A stretch of DNA of 5,732 bases from Thermoplasmata archaeon. GTDB lineage: Archaea > Thermoplasmatota > Thermoplasmata > UBA10834. Positions within the stretch are counted from its first letter, which is position 1. Every line of letters starts with the position of its first letter. The notes beneath the pieces are model-generated. The model made no database searches. It had not been told where the DNA came from and saw only the letters and a list, made by a program, of their open reading frames with translations. The stretch covers positions 1 to 5,732 of the forward strand of contig JALOTO010000098.1 of assembly GCA_025457845.1 (NCBI GenBank), in the 5' to 3' direction. Positions 1 through 5,505 of this stretch are shown here, in pieces. Position numbers and translations under genes: made by a program.

Positions 1-58
1 GAACCCGGGTATCCAGCTCGAAAGGCTGGAATGATTGACCGGACTACACTACGGGAGC
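1..58 (-). tRNA. tRNA-Glu (anticodon UUC), 3' end cut by window edge
   Basis: Read on the minus strand from 58, the sequence opens with the acceptor half GCTCCCG followed by TA and a D-arm region GTGTAGTCCGGTCAATCAT, which is typical of archaeal tRNA-Glu. The anticodon stem CCAGC/GCTGG encloses the seven-base loop CTTTCGA, so the anticodon is TTC, which reads glutamate codons GAA and GAG. A four-base variable region (ATAC) and the T-stem strand CCGGG followed by TTC come next, and the window then ends. About 20 bases, covering the rest of the T-arm, the 3' acceptor strand and the discriminator, lie outside, so acceptor pairing cannot be checked. No intron is visible in the anticodon loop. It is divergent from the ACT-domain gene. 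Confidence 0.9.
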
Positions 59-90
59 ATCTCGCGCCGCGTCCCGTCTATGGGCTGTCC

Positions 91-100
91 ATATTTAATC
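91..100 (-). promoter_or_regulatory. Probable TATA box for tRNA-Glu
   Basis: On the minus strand this reads GATTAAATAT, an AT-rich island in GC-rich surroundings. Its centre is about 37 bases upstream of the mature tRNA 5' end. With archaeal spacing of about 26 bases from TATA to start site, this would give a leader of roughly ten bases for RNase P to remove. It lies too far (about 85 bases) from the plus-strand ATG at 181 to be that gene's closest promoter. This is inferred from position and composition only. Confidence 0.55.
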
Positions 101-146
101 CTTCTCGGCAGCCAGCGGGGCCCGGTCAACGGCCTTCGATTACGAA

Positions 147-156
147 GGCTTAAGCA
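147..156 (+). promoter_or_regulatory. Probable TATA element of the ACT-domain gene
   Basis: The sequence GGCTTAAGCA is centred about 29 bases ahead of the ATG at 181. The same CTTAAG core occurs ahead of aIF1A, and a related CTTGATATA lies ahead of the last gene. The spacing places the transcription start at or within a few bases of the ATG. Together with the absence of any purine-rich ribosome binding site in 161-180, this suggests a leaderless mRNA. No experiment supports the start site. Confidence 0.55.
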
Positions 157-180
157 TAGCATTGCGAATCACCCGCTCGC

Positions 181-867
181 ATGGCGGAGGAGAAGGAGAA
201 GCCGACCGTCGCCGAGACGACCAGGAAGTACATCGACCAGCACCCGAGCGTGCGCGACTGCATCAGCAAGGACCTGGTCAACTTCTCGTCCCTCTCCAGG
301 CTCATAATGAAGGAGACGGGCGTCACGCACGAGGAGGCCGTCCTCGCTGCGAGCAGGCGCTACGCATCCAAGCTCTCGAAGACGGACTACGAGGGTGCGA
401 TCATGAACGTCTTCGAGCAGAGCAGGCTCGAGCTCAAGACGCGCATATGCATCGTCGTCGCGAAGAACGAGTGGGTGGTGCTGAAGAACCTCGAGGAGAT
501 CGTCCGCAAGATCCTCTCCGAGAAGAGCACGATGCAGGTGCTCCAGAGCGCGAACGGGATCACGGTCATCTCGGAGGACAAGTACCTACCGAGCATCATC
601 CGCGCGATCGGGGACGACCACATCATCACGATAAAACAGAACCTCGCCGAGATAACCGTCAAGAGCCCGCCTAGGATCGAGGAGACCGTCGGGGCGTTCG
701 CCTACATCCTCTCGATGATGTCCGAGCAGGGGATCAACATGCTCGAGGCGGTCAGCTGCTACACGGACACGATATTCATAGTCACGCGCGAGGACATGAT
801 GCGCGCTTTCGACGTCCTCTCCTCCGTGATCGAGGACAGGGTCGTCTCCAACAACAACCACAAGTGA
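181..867 (+). CDS. ACT-domain protein, predicted regulator of amino acid metabolism
   Basis: This 228-residue soluble protein has no signal peptide or membrane segment. Residues about 10-70 are helical and contain a segment typical of this archaeal family (HPSVRDCISKDLVNFSSLSR, 21-40), possibly a winged-helix-like or DNA-binding part. Residues about 88-145 and 147-218 each look like a beta-alpha-beta-beta-alpha unit. The second is the clearer ACT-like domain (ETVGAFAYILSMMSEQGINM, 168-187, then a strand around TIFIVTRED), so a tandem ACT arrangement is plausible. ACT domains usually bind amino acids and control enzymes or transcription. The match to the archaeal group described as predicted regulators of amino acid metabolism rests on memory of the family. 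The gene is convergent with argH, with two bases between stops, so arginine is one possible ligand, but nothing in the sequence proves this. The ATG start is chosen from the promoter spacing; the transcript looks leaderless. Confidence 0.82.
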   Translation: MAEEKEKPTVAETTRKYIDQHPSVRDCISKDLVNFSSLSRLIMKETGVTHEEAVLAASRRYASKLSKTDYEGAIMNVFEQSRLELKTRICIVVAKNEWVVLKNLEEIVRKILSEKSTMQVLQSANGITVISEDKYLPSIIRAIGDDHIITIKQNLAEITVKSPPRIEETVGAFAYILSMMSEQGINMLEAVSCYTDTIFIVTREDMMRAFDVLSSVIEDRVVSNNNHK

Positions 868-869
868 AT

Positions 870-2309
870 TCAGGGCCAGAGCAGCTCGTCCACGGCGGCC
901 ACCTGGCGCTGCATCTTCCCGAGGCGCATCCTCGTGTTCTCCAGCGACATCCTTGCGACGCGCATCTGCGCCGCCACTGATGCGGGCGCGGTCCCGCCCT
1001 CGCACTCCCGCCTTCTCACCGACCCCTCCGGCGTCAGCCCGTCGAGGTCGTGCGGGTCGAACCCCTCGACGTGGTCAGGGAGCGTCTGCAAGGCGATCTC
1101 GATGAACCTCTTGTCGTCTCCCCCCGACCTCTCCGCGATGTCCTTGACGAGCGCGTGGGCCGCTCTGAACGTCATCCCCTTGTTAGAGAGGAAGTCAGCG
1201 AGGTCGGTCGCGGTCATCAACCCGGTCCCCGCCGACTTCCCCATCCTCACCGTGTCGAATTCAATCTCGTCCAGGAGGACTCTGAGGGCATGGAGCGAGG
1301 CCCCAACGGTGTCGAAGACATCGTAGAGGTTCTCCTTGTCCTCCTGGAGGTCGCGGTTATACGCGAGGGGAAGAGATTTTAGCACGGTGAGGATCGCGAT
1401 GAGGTCGCCTATCGCCCTGCCCGTCTTGCCGCGGACGAGTTCAGGGATGTCGGGGTTCCGTTTCTGCGGCATCATGCTCGAGCCGCTGGAGAGGTGCGGC
1501 GGGAGCCTCACGAACCCGAACTCCTTGGACGACCAGATGACAAGCTCCTCGCTGAGCGAGGAGAGGTGGACCATCAGGAGTGAGAGAGCGAACGCGGATT
1601 CCGCGGCGAAATCGCGGTCCGAGACCGCGTCGAGCGAGTTCTCCGTCAGGGCGCCCATCCTGAGGAGCCCCGCGGCGACCTCCCGGTCTATCCCGAAGGC
1701 CGTGCCTGCCAGGGCACCGGCACCGAGGGGCGACACGTTGGCCCTTCCGTAGCAGTCGCACAGCCTCGAGATGTCCCTCTGGAGGCGCCAGAAGTGGGCC
1801 AGCAGGTGGTGCGACAGAAGCACGGGCTGGGCGCGCTGCATGTGGGTGTAGCCCGGCATGACCGCCCCTTTCACGTCGCTCGCCCGGGTCAGCATGACCT
1901 CCTGGAGGGCCGACGCCTCCGCTATGATTCGCGCGAGCGCGTCGCGCGTGTAGAGTCTCGCATCCAGCGCGACCTGGTCGTTCCTGCTCCTCCCGGTATG
2001 GAGCTTCTCCCCGAGTCCGCCGACCTCGCTGACGAGCATCCGCTCGACGTTCATGTGGATGTCCTCGAGGTCCATGTCGAGCGTAATGTCGCCCTTGCGC
2101 ATCCGAGCGGCGATCTTCCTGAGGCCGCGCCTCATCTCCTCGAACTCCTTCTCGGAAAGGACCTTGGCGTCCGCGAGGCCGCGAGCATGGGCTATGCTGC
2201 CAGCTATGTCGTACTTCCAGAGCCTCCGGTCCGAATCGACCGAGGCCGTGAAGGCGGTGAACTCGTCACTTGTAGGCTTGGGCGAGCTCCCCGCTGACCG
2301 CCTGCTCAT
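870..2309 (-). CDS. argH: Argininosuccinate lyase
   Basis: This enzyme cleaves argininosuccinate to arginine and fumarate in the cytoplasm, the last step of arginine synthesis. At 479 residues it is of normal length for the fumarase/aspartase superfamily enzyme. Visible family signatures are DRRLWKYDIAGSIAHAR (27-43), HTGRSRNDQVALDARL (104-119), GYTHMQRAQP (153-162, with the conserved histidine at 156) and the superfamily signature GSSMMPQKRNP (276-286), whose flexible loop carries the catalytic serine. GGTAPASV (438-445) near the C-terminus is also typical. The extreme N-terminus lacks the common 'WGGRF' opening and is a short Ser/Pro-rich stretch. The ATG at 2309 is preceded by GAGGG (2318-2322) at eight bases and lies inside argG, so the two are probably translated from one message with coupling. 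The gene appears intact. Confidence 0.97.
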   Translation of the reverse strand: MSRRSAGSSPKPTSDEFTAFTASVDSDRRLWKYDIAGSIAHARGLADAKVLSEKEFEEMRRGLRKIAARMRKGDITLDMDLEDIHMNVERMLVSEVGGLGEKLHTGRSRNDQVALDARLYTRDALARIIAEASALQEVMLTRASDVKGAVMPGYTHMQRAQPVLLSHHLLAHFWRLQRDISRLCDCYGRANVSPLGAGALAGTAFGIDREVAAGLLRMGALTENSLDAVSDRDFAAESAFALSLLMVHLSSLSEELVIWSSKEFGFVRLPPHLSSGSSMMPQKRNPDIPELVRGKTGRAIGDLIAILTVLKSLPLAYNRDLQEDKENLYDVFDTVGASLHALRVLLDEIEFDTVRMGKSAGTGLMTATDLADFLSNKGMTFRAAHALVKDIAERSGGDDKRFIEIALQTLPDHVEGFDPHDLDGLTPEGSVRRRECEGGTAPASVAAQMRVARMSLENTRMRLGKMQRQVAAVDELLWP

Positions 2310-3543
2310 TCGCCATGCCCTCGCTGCTGTGCGCCTTGACCGCGGCCGCGGCCCTCAGGGGCAACCCCCAGATGTAGATGAACCCCTTGGCCGCCGCGTG
2401 GTCGAACTCGTCCCCCTTATCGTAGGTCGAGAGGGACGTGCTGTAGAGTGAGTTTGGCGACGACCTGCCGATGACGGCGGCCGCCCCCTTGAACAACCTG
2501 ATCCTCACGAGGCCCGTCACGTTCTCCTGGGTCTTCTCGATGAACGCGTCGAGCGCCTGCTTGAGGGGCGAGAACCACAGTCCGTCGTAGACGAGGTCCG
2601 AGTAGTGCTGCTCGATGCCCTTCTTGTAGTGCAGCAGGTCCTTCGTCATCACGAGGGACTCGAGATCCGCATGGGCCTTGATCAGGACCATCGCCGCGGG
2701 TGCCTCGTAGACCTCTCTGGACTTGATGCCTACAAGCCGGTTCTCGATGTGGTCTATCCTGCCGACCCCGTGCTTGCCGGCTATGGTGTTGAGCGCCTCG
2801 ATCAGCTCGGTCAGCTCCATCTCCGCGCCGTTGAGGCTGACCGGCTTCCCCGCAAGGAAGCCTATCTCGATCAATTCCGGCTGAGCGGGGCTGTCCGCCG
2901 GCCCCTTCGTCCAGCCGAAGGCATCCTCCGGCGGCTCGGCCCAGGCGTCCTCGATGGCACCGCACTCTATCGCCCTTCCCCAGAGGCTCTCGTCGATGCT
3001 GTATGGTGAGCCAGTGGTGACAGGCACTGGTATCCCGTGCTCCTTGGCGTATGCGATCTCCTCGTCCCGGGACATCTTCCAGTCCCTGGCGGGAGCGAGT
3101 ATGCCCATCTCGGGCGCGAGCGCCGCTATCGAGACCTCGAACCTGACCTGGTCGTTGCCCTTGCCCGTGCAGCCGTGCGCGATCGCGTCGGCCCCGAGCT
3201 TCTTCGCGAGCTCCACGAGCCTCTCAGCCATAAGCGGGCGTGCGAGCGCGGTCCCGAGGGGATAGTTCCCCTCGTAGAGCGCGTTCGCCTTGAGTGCGGG
3301 CAGGACGTACTGCTCGACGAACTCCTTCTTCGCGTCGACGACCCAGGCCCCGGAGGCTCCTATCGCCCTAGCCCTCCTCATCGCGTCCTTGAGGTCGTCC
3401 GACTGACCGACGTCGACGGTCACGGCGACGACCTCGCAGCCGTACTTCTCGCGCAGCCAGTGTATTGCCACTGACGTATCCAAGCCTCCCGAATACGCAA
3501 GCAGGATCTTCTGCTTGGTCGGGCTGTTTGCGGGACCGAACAT
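2266..3543 (-). CDS. argG: Argininosuccinate synthase
   Basis: This enzyme condenses citrulline and aspartate, using ATP, to argininosuccinate, the step before ArgH. The 425-residue protein has the N-type ATP pyrophosphatase PP-loop AYSGGLDTS (16-24). It also shows EGNYPLGTALARPLMAERLV (91-110), a citrulline/aspartate-binding region, and GCTGKGNDQVRFE (124-136), a strongly conserved family block. PARDWKMSRDEEIAYAKEHG (151-170) and PYSIDESLWGR (180-190) also match. The length is slightly above the usual 390-410, owing to a C-terminal tail after about residue 395 (Ala-rich, then polar) that runs into the argH start region. The ATG at 3543 is chosen because GGAGG lies eight bases ahead and the PP-loop follows at the normal distance; an ATG in the same frame at 3609 would add 22 unlikely residues. 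It is the first gene of the argGH pair. Confidence 0.97.
   Translation of the reverse strand: MFGPANSPTKQKILLAYSGGLDTSVAIHWLREKYGCEVVAVTVDVGQSDDLKDAMRRARAIGASGAWVVDAKKEFVEQYVLPALKANALYEGNYPLGTALARPLMAERLVELAKKLGADAIAHGCTGKGNDQVRFEVSIAALAPEMGILAPARDWKMSRDEEIAYAKEHGIPVPVTTGSPYSIDESLWGRAIECGAIEDAWAEPPEDAFGWTKGPADSPAQPELIEIGFLAGKPVSLNGAEMELTELIEALNTIAGKHGVGRIDHIENRLVGIKSREVYEAPAAMVLIKAHADLESLVMTKDLLHYKKGIEQHYSDLVYDGLWFSPLKQALDAFIEKTQENVTGLVRIRLFKGAAAVIGRSSPNSLYSTSLSTYDKGDEFDHAAAKGFIYIWGLPLRAAAAVKAHSSEGMANEQAVSGELAQAYK
2318..2322 (-). promoter_or_regulatory. Ribosome binding site of argH within argG
   Basis: On the minus strand this reads GAGGG, eight bases before the argH ATG. It supports the 2309 start even though that start lies 44 bases inside the argG reading frame, and it suggests internal initiation or re-initiation on a bicistronic message. 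Confidence 0.6.
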
Positions 3544-3551
3544 GCGTGTCG

Positions 3552-3556
3552 CCTCC
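3552..3556 (-). promoter_or_regulatory. Shine-Dalgarno sequence of argG
   Basis: On the minus strand this reads GGAGG, a perfect match to the anti-Shine-Dalgarno sequence, eight bases before the ATG at 3543. It decides the argG start in favour of the shorter protein over the upstream in-frame ATG. It also shows that this transcript carries a leader, unlike the apparently leaderless plus-strand genes. Confidence 0.75.
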
Positions 3557-3577
3557 GGCCTGCTCGATTCTGATGTG

Positions 3578-3586
3578 CGTATTTGA
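3578..3586 (-). promoter_or_regulatory. Possible TATA element of argGH
   Basis: On the minus strand this reads TCAAATACG, the most AT-rich stretch in the 60 bases ahead of argG. Normal spacing would put the transcript start near 3556, which is awkwardly close to the Shine-Dalgarno sequence. The real promoter may therefore lie slightly further upstream. The assignment is weak. Confidence 0.3.
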
Positions 3587-3612
3587 CGTTGATGACTTCC
3601 AGAGAACACAGG

Positions 3613-3637
3613 TTCGGAGACCGTGTCTCGTTTCGGA
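3613..3637. repeat. Inverted repeat inside a direct repeat, candidate operator of argGH
   Basis: GAGAC and GTCTC (3617-3621 and 3625-3629) form an inverted repeat around a three-base centre. A direct repeat TTCGGA at 3613-3618 and 3632-3637 flanks it, with starts 19 bases apart, close to two helical turns. The cluster lies about 70-95 bases upstream of the argG ATG and about 75 bases from the aIF1A promoter, so argGH is the nearer candidate target. Arms this short can arise by chance. A regulator site is a guess from symmetry and position. Confidence 0.25.
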
Positions 3638-3704
3638 CAGATGCCGCCCCTGCAATGCCATCATCACGCGGCTTTCCCAGACGACTGGCATGCGCATCCA
3701 GCTC

Positions 3705-3722
3705 CCCAGCACGCTTAAGTAG
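3705..3722 (+). promoter_or_regulatory. Promoter (BRE plus TATA) of the aIF1A-RIO1-KH operon
   Basis: The stretch CCCAGCACGCTTAAGTAG holds a CTTAAG TATA-like core preceded by a sequence that could serve as the TFB-recognition element. Its first 12 bases are identical to those at 5463-5474 ahead of the last gene in the window. The expected start site is near 3743-3748. That gives a leader of about 40-45 bases if translation begins at the ATG at 3788, or almost none if it begins at the TTG at 3749. Confidence 0.6.
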
Positions 3723-3787
3723 ACGCACTTCATTACTCGTGACAACGGTTGAGTCACTTGCCGATAAGGAGAAGCAATTCCGACAGC

Positions 3788-4117
3788 ATGGACGATGCCC
3801 AGATCGGGCCCGACGGCGAGCCGGAGTTCGTCAGGGTCCGCCTTCCGAGGAAGAAGGACAACGAGATATTCGGCATAGCTGACCAGCTAGTTGGCGCCTC
3901 GAGGATCAGGGTCATGTGTGCGGACGGGAAGTCCCGCATGGGCCGCATCCCGGGAAAGATCAAGAAGAGGATGTGGATCCGAGAGGGCGACCTGGTCATA
4001 CTCGCCCCCTGGGAGTTCCAGGACGAGAAGGCGGACATCGTCTACCGGTACACGAAGACACAGGCGATGTACCTCAGCCGGCGCAAGATGCTCCCCAAGT
4101 CCATAGACATATTCTGA
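3788..4117 (+). CDS. eif1a: Translation initiation factor aIF1A
   Basis: This is the archaeal homologue of eIF1A and bacterial IF1. It binds the A site of the small ribosomal subunit and helps select the start codon. From the ATG the protein has 109 residues, a normal archaeal length. It shows the family opening [20 protein letters not shown] (16-35), then the OB-fold core with [20 protein letters not shown] (46-65), [20 protein letters not shown] (66-85) and YRYTKTQ (86-92). It is the first gene of an operon with RIO1, 18 bases downstream. The start is not settled. AAGGAG (3766-3771) stands 16 bases ahead of the ATG, which is long. A TTG at 3749 in the same frame would give 122 residues with a basic N-terminal tail and would suit a leaderless transcript. 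The ATG is preferred on family length. Confidence 0.96.
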   Translation: MDDAQIGPDGEPEFVRVRLPRKKDNEIFGIADQLVGASRIRVMCADGKSRMGRIPGKIKKRMWIREGDLVILAPWEFQDEKADIVYRYTKTQAMYLSRRKMLPKSIDIF

Positions 4118-4135
4118 AGCCTATGGGGGCGTGAC

Positions 4136-4915
4136 GTGTCAAGCCCGGAGAAGTTCGCCGCCTTCGAACATCTGCTCGAGCGCGAGCGTGACTCGTGGCG
4201 CATGCGCAGGCGCGACGATAACGACCGGAAGACGTACGACGAGGTCTTCAACAGGGAGAACCTCATGCGCATCTACAAGCTCTTCACGGACGGGGTCATC
4301 GACAAGTTCGATTTCCCCATCTCCACGGGCAAGGAGGGCAACGTCTTCAGGGCGACCACGCCCCAGGGCGAGCTCGTCGCCGTCAAGATATACAGGACAT
4401 CGACGGCCACCTTCAGGGACATGGCGAAGTACATCCAGGGCGACCCGCGGTTCAAGGGGATCTCCAACAACCGGCGCAAGCTGATCCTCGCATGGGCCTC
4501 CAAGGAGTTCAGGAACCTGCAGCGGTACACCGAGGCAGGCGTCCGCGTCCCGAAGCCGATAGCCAGGAACCAGAACGTCATAGTCATGGAGTACATAGGC
4601 GATGCGAACGAGCCCGCCAAGGAGCTCAGGGACATAATCCTCCCCGACCCGGCCAAGGCGGCCGAGACGATGCTCGGCTTCGTCAAGACCGGCTACACGA
4701 AGGCGGAGCTCGTCCACGCCGACATGAGCGAGTTCAACGTCCTCCTGAAGGGGGATGAGCTGGTCCTCATAGATGTGGGTCAGGCCGTCCTGATCGGCCA
4801 CCCCATGTCCAGGGACTTCCTCAAGCGGGACCTGGTCAACATCGCAAGGTACTTCAGGAAGTACAGGATTGACATCGACCCCGATAAGGAACTGAAGGAG
4901 ATAACCGGCAGATGA
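4136..4915 (+). CDS. rio1: RIO1-type serine/threonine kinase/ATPase
   Basis: RIO1 is an atypical kinase that works mainly as an ATPase in late maturation of the small ribosomal subunit. The 259-residue protein has the complete catalytic set. The nucleotide loop is STGKEGNVFRA (63-73), with Gly where many homologues have Ala. The ATP-binding lysine lies in VAVKIYR (K84) and the hinge is VIVMEYIGD (148-156). The catalytic loop is LVHADMSEFN (192-201, D196 and N201), and the metal-binding aspartate lies in LIDVGQAV (D213). About 55 residues of charged N-terminal helix precede the kinase core, as in other archaeal RIO1 proteins. The start is GTG at 4136 with GGGGG (4125-4129) six bases ahead. An in-frame ATG at 4202 (residue 23) is a weaker alternative. 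The stop overlaps the next start. Confidence 0.97.
   Translation: MSSPEKFAAFEHLLERERDSWRMRRRDDNDRKTYDEVFNRENLMRIYKLFTDGVIDKFDFPISTGKEGNVFRATTPQGELVAVKIYRTSTATFRDMAKYIQGDPRFKGISNNRRKLILAWASKEFRNLQRYTEAGVRVPKPIARNQNVIVMEYIGDANEPAKELRDIILPDPAKAAETMLGFVKTGYTKAELVHADMSEFNVLLKGDELVLIDVGQAVLIGHPMSRDFLKRDLVNIARYFRKYRIDIDPDKELKEITGR
4895..4900 (+). promoter_or_regulatory. Ribosome binding site of the KH-domain gene
   Basis: AAGGAG lies 11 bases before the ATG at 4912, inside the end of the RIO1 gene. It supports initiation at the ATGA overlap rather than at a later codon. Confidence 0.6.
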
Positions 4916-5454
4916 CGCAGTCAGTCAAGATCCCGAAGGAAAGGGTCGGAGTCCTCATAGGAAAGGGGGGCGAGACCAAGGCGCGCATCGAACAGCGGTC
5001 AGGCGTAAGGCTGACCATCGACTCCGAAGAGGGGGACGTCGTGATCGACCACACGGACGCGAAGGACCCATCGATGGCCCTGGCCGTGCTGGACGTCGTG
5101 ACGGCCATAGGCCGCGGCTTCTCCGAGGAGAAGGCCATGAAGCTCCTCGAGGACGGCTACTTCTTCAGCGTCATGGACATCAGGGACTACGTTGGCAAGA
5201 AGCTCGAGCACGTCGAGCGCATGCGGGCGCGCGTCATAGGCACCCACGGGAGGGCCAGGGAGATCATAGAGGAGCTGACCGGCGCGTATGTCTCCGTCTA
5301 CGGGAACACCGTCGCGGTGATAGGCGACGCGCTGCAGGTGGACGTGGCTGGACGGGCCCTGGACATGCTCCTGTCCGGGAGCGAGCACTCCGCGGTCTAC
5401 AAGTTCCTCGAGGGAAGGCGCGCGCAGATCAAGGCCGATGGCATGGGTTTCTGA
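4912..5454 (+). CDS. KH-domain RNA-binding protein, Dim2/Pno1-like
   Basis: This 180-residue protein has two KH domains, the layout of archaeal Dim2/Pno1 homologues. In eukaryotes Pno1 binds the 3' end region of small-subunit rRNA during late assembly. The first KH domain (about 3-65) has the GKGG loop at 17-20 in RVGVLIGKGGETKARIEQRS. The second (about 103-155) carries GTHG at 110-113 in RARVIGTHGRAREIIEELTG. The linker contains RGFSEEKAMKLLEDGYFFSV (68-87) and DIRDYVGKK, both typical of the family. A basic C-terminus (YKFLEGRRAQIK) follows. The ATG overlaps the RIO1 stop as ATGA, which suggests translational coupling. Co-occurrence with RIO1 and aIF1A is common in archaea and fits a role in making the small subunit. 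The exact role in archaea is less well established than in yeast. Confidence 0.92.
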   Translation: MTQSVKIPKERVGVLIGKGGETKARIEQRSGVRLTIDSEEGDVVIDHTDAKDPSMALAVLDVVTAIGRGFSEEKAMKLLEDGYFFSVMDIRDYVGKKLEHVERMRARVIGTHGRAREIIEELTGAYVSVYGNTVAVIGDALQVDVAGRALDMLLSGSEHSAVYKFLEGRRAQIKADGMGF

Positions 5455-5462
5455 GCATCCGG

Positions 5463-5481
5463 CCCAGCACGCTTGATATAC
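5463..5481 (+). promoter_or_regulatory. Promoter (BRE plus TATA) of the right-edge gene
   Basis: CCCAGCACGCTTGATATAC combines the same 12 bases found ahead of aIF1A with a good TATA core (TTGATATA, 5473-5480). The core is centred about 30 bases ahead of the ATG at 5506. This spacing and the lack of a Shine-Dalgarno motif just before the ATG point to a leaderless transcript. A four-base inverted repeat, CCGA-TTCAG-TCGG (5489-5501), sits between the TATA element and the ATG; it may be chance. Confidence 0.6.
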
Positions 5482-5505
5482 ACCCACTCCGATTCAGTCG
5501 GCACC

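Noticed and set aside
64..73. CGCGCCGCGT-type GC-rich stretch between the tRNA and its TATA box as a structured RNA
   Set aside because: It is too short, with no convincing stem partner; it is better explained as leader sequence.
586..1005. Minus-strand open frame spanning the ends of the ACT gene and argH
   Set aside because: It overlaps two well-supported genes, and its Arg/Asp/Gly-rich translation has no recognisable domain.
3661..3667. Possible box C (GTGATGA on the minus strand) of a C/D guide RNA in the intergenic region
   Set aside because: No box D (CTGA) occurs at a suitable distance downstream, so a C/D RNA is not supported.
3739..3741. GTG at 3739 as a leaderless start downstream of the aIF1A promoter
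   Set aside because: It is out of frame with aIF1A, only about 22 bases from the TATA centre, and leads to a short unrecognisable peptide.
3368..3757. Minus-strand open frame of 129 codons crossing the argG/aIF1A intergenic region
   Set aside because: It runs out of frame into the argG PP-loop region, has no family features, and would read through the candidate promoters.
4131..4133. GTG at 4131 as an alternative RIO1 start
   Set aside because: It is in a different frame from the kinase; the GTG at 4136 is in frame and has a G-rich site six bases ahead.
4139..4801. Long minus-strand open frame of 220 codons opposite RIO1
   Set aside because: It lies fully antisense to a clear RIO1 kinase gene, and its composition is that of a GC-rich shadow frame with no family motif.
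4999..5487. Minus-strand open frame of 162 codons opposite the KH-domain gene
   Set aside because: It is antisense to a gene with two recognisable KH motifs; the frame is open only because of high GC content.
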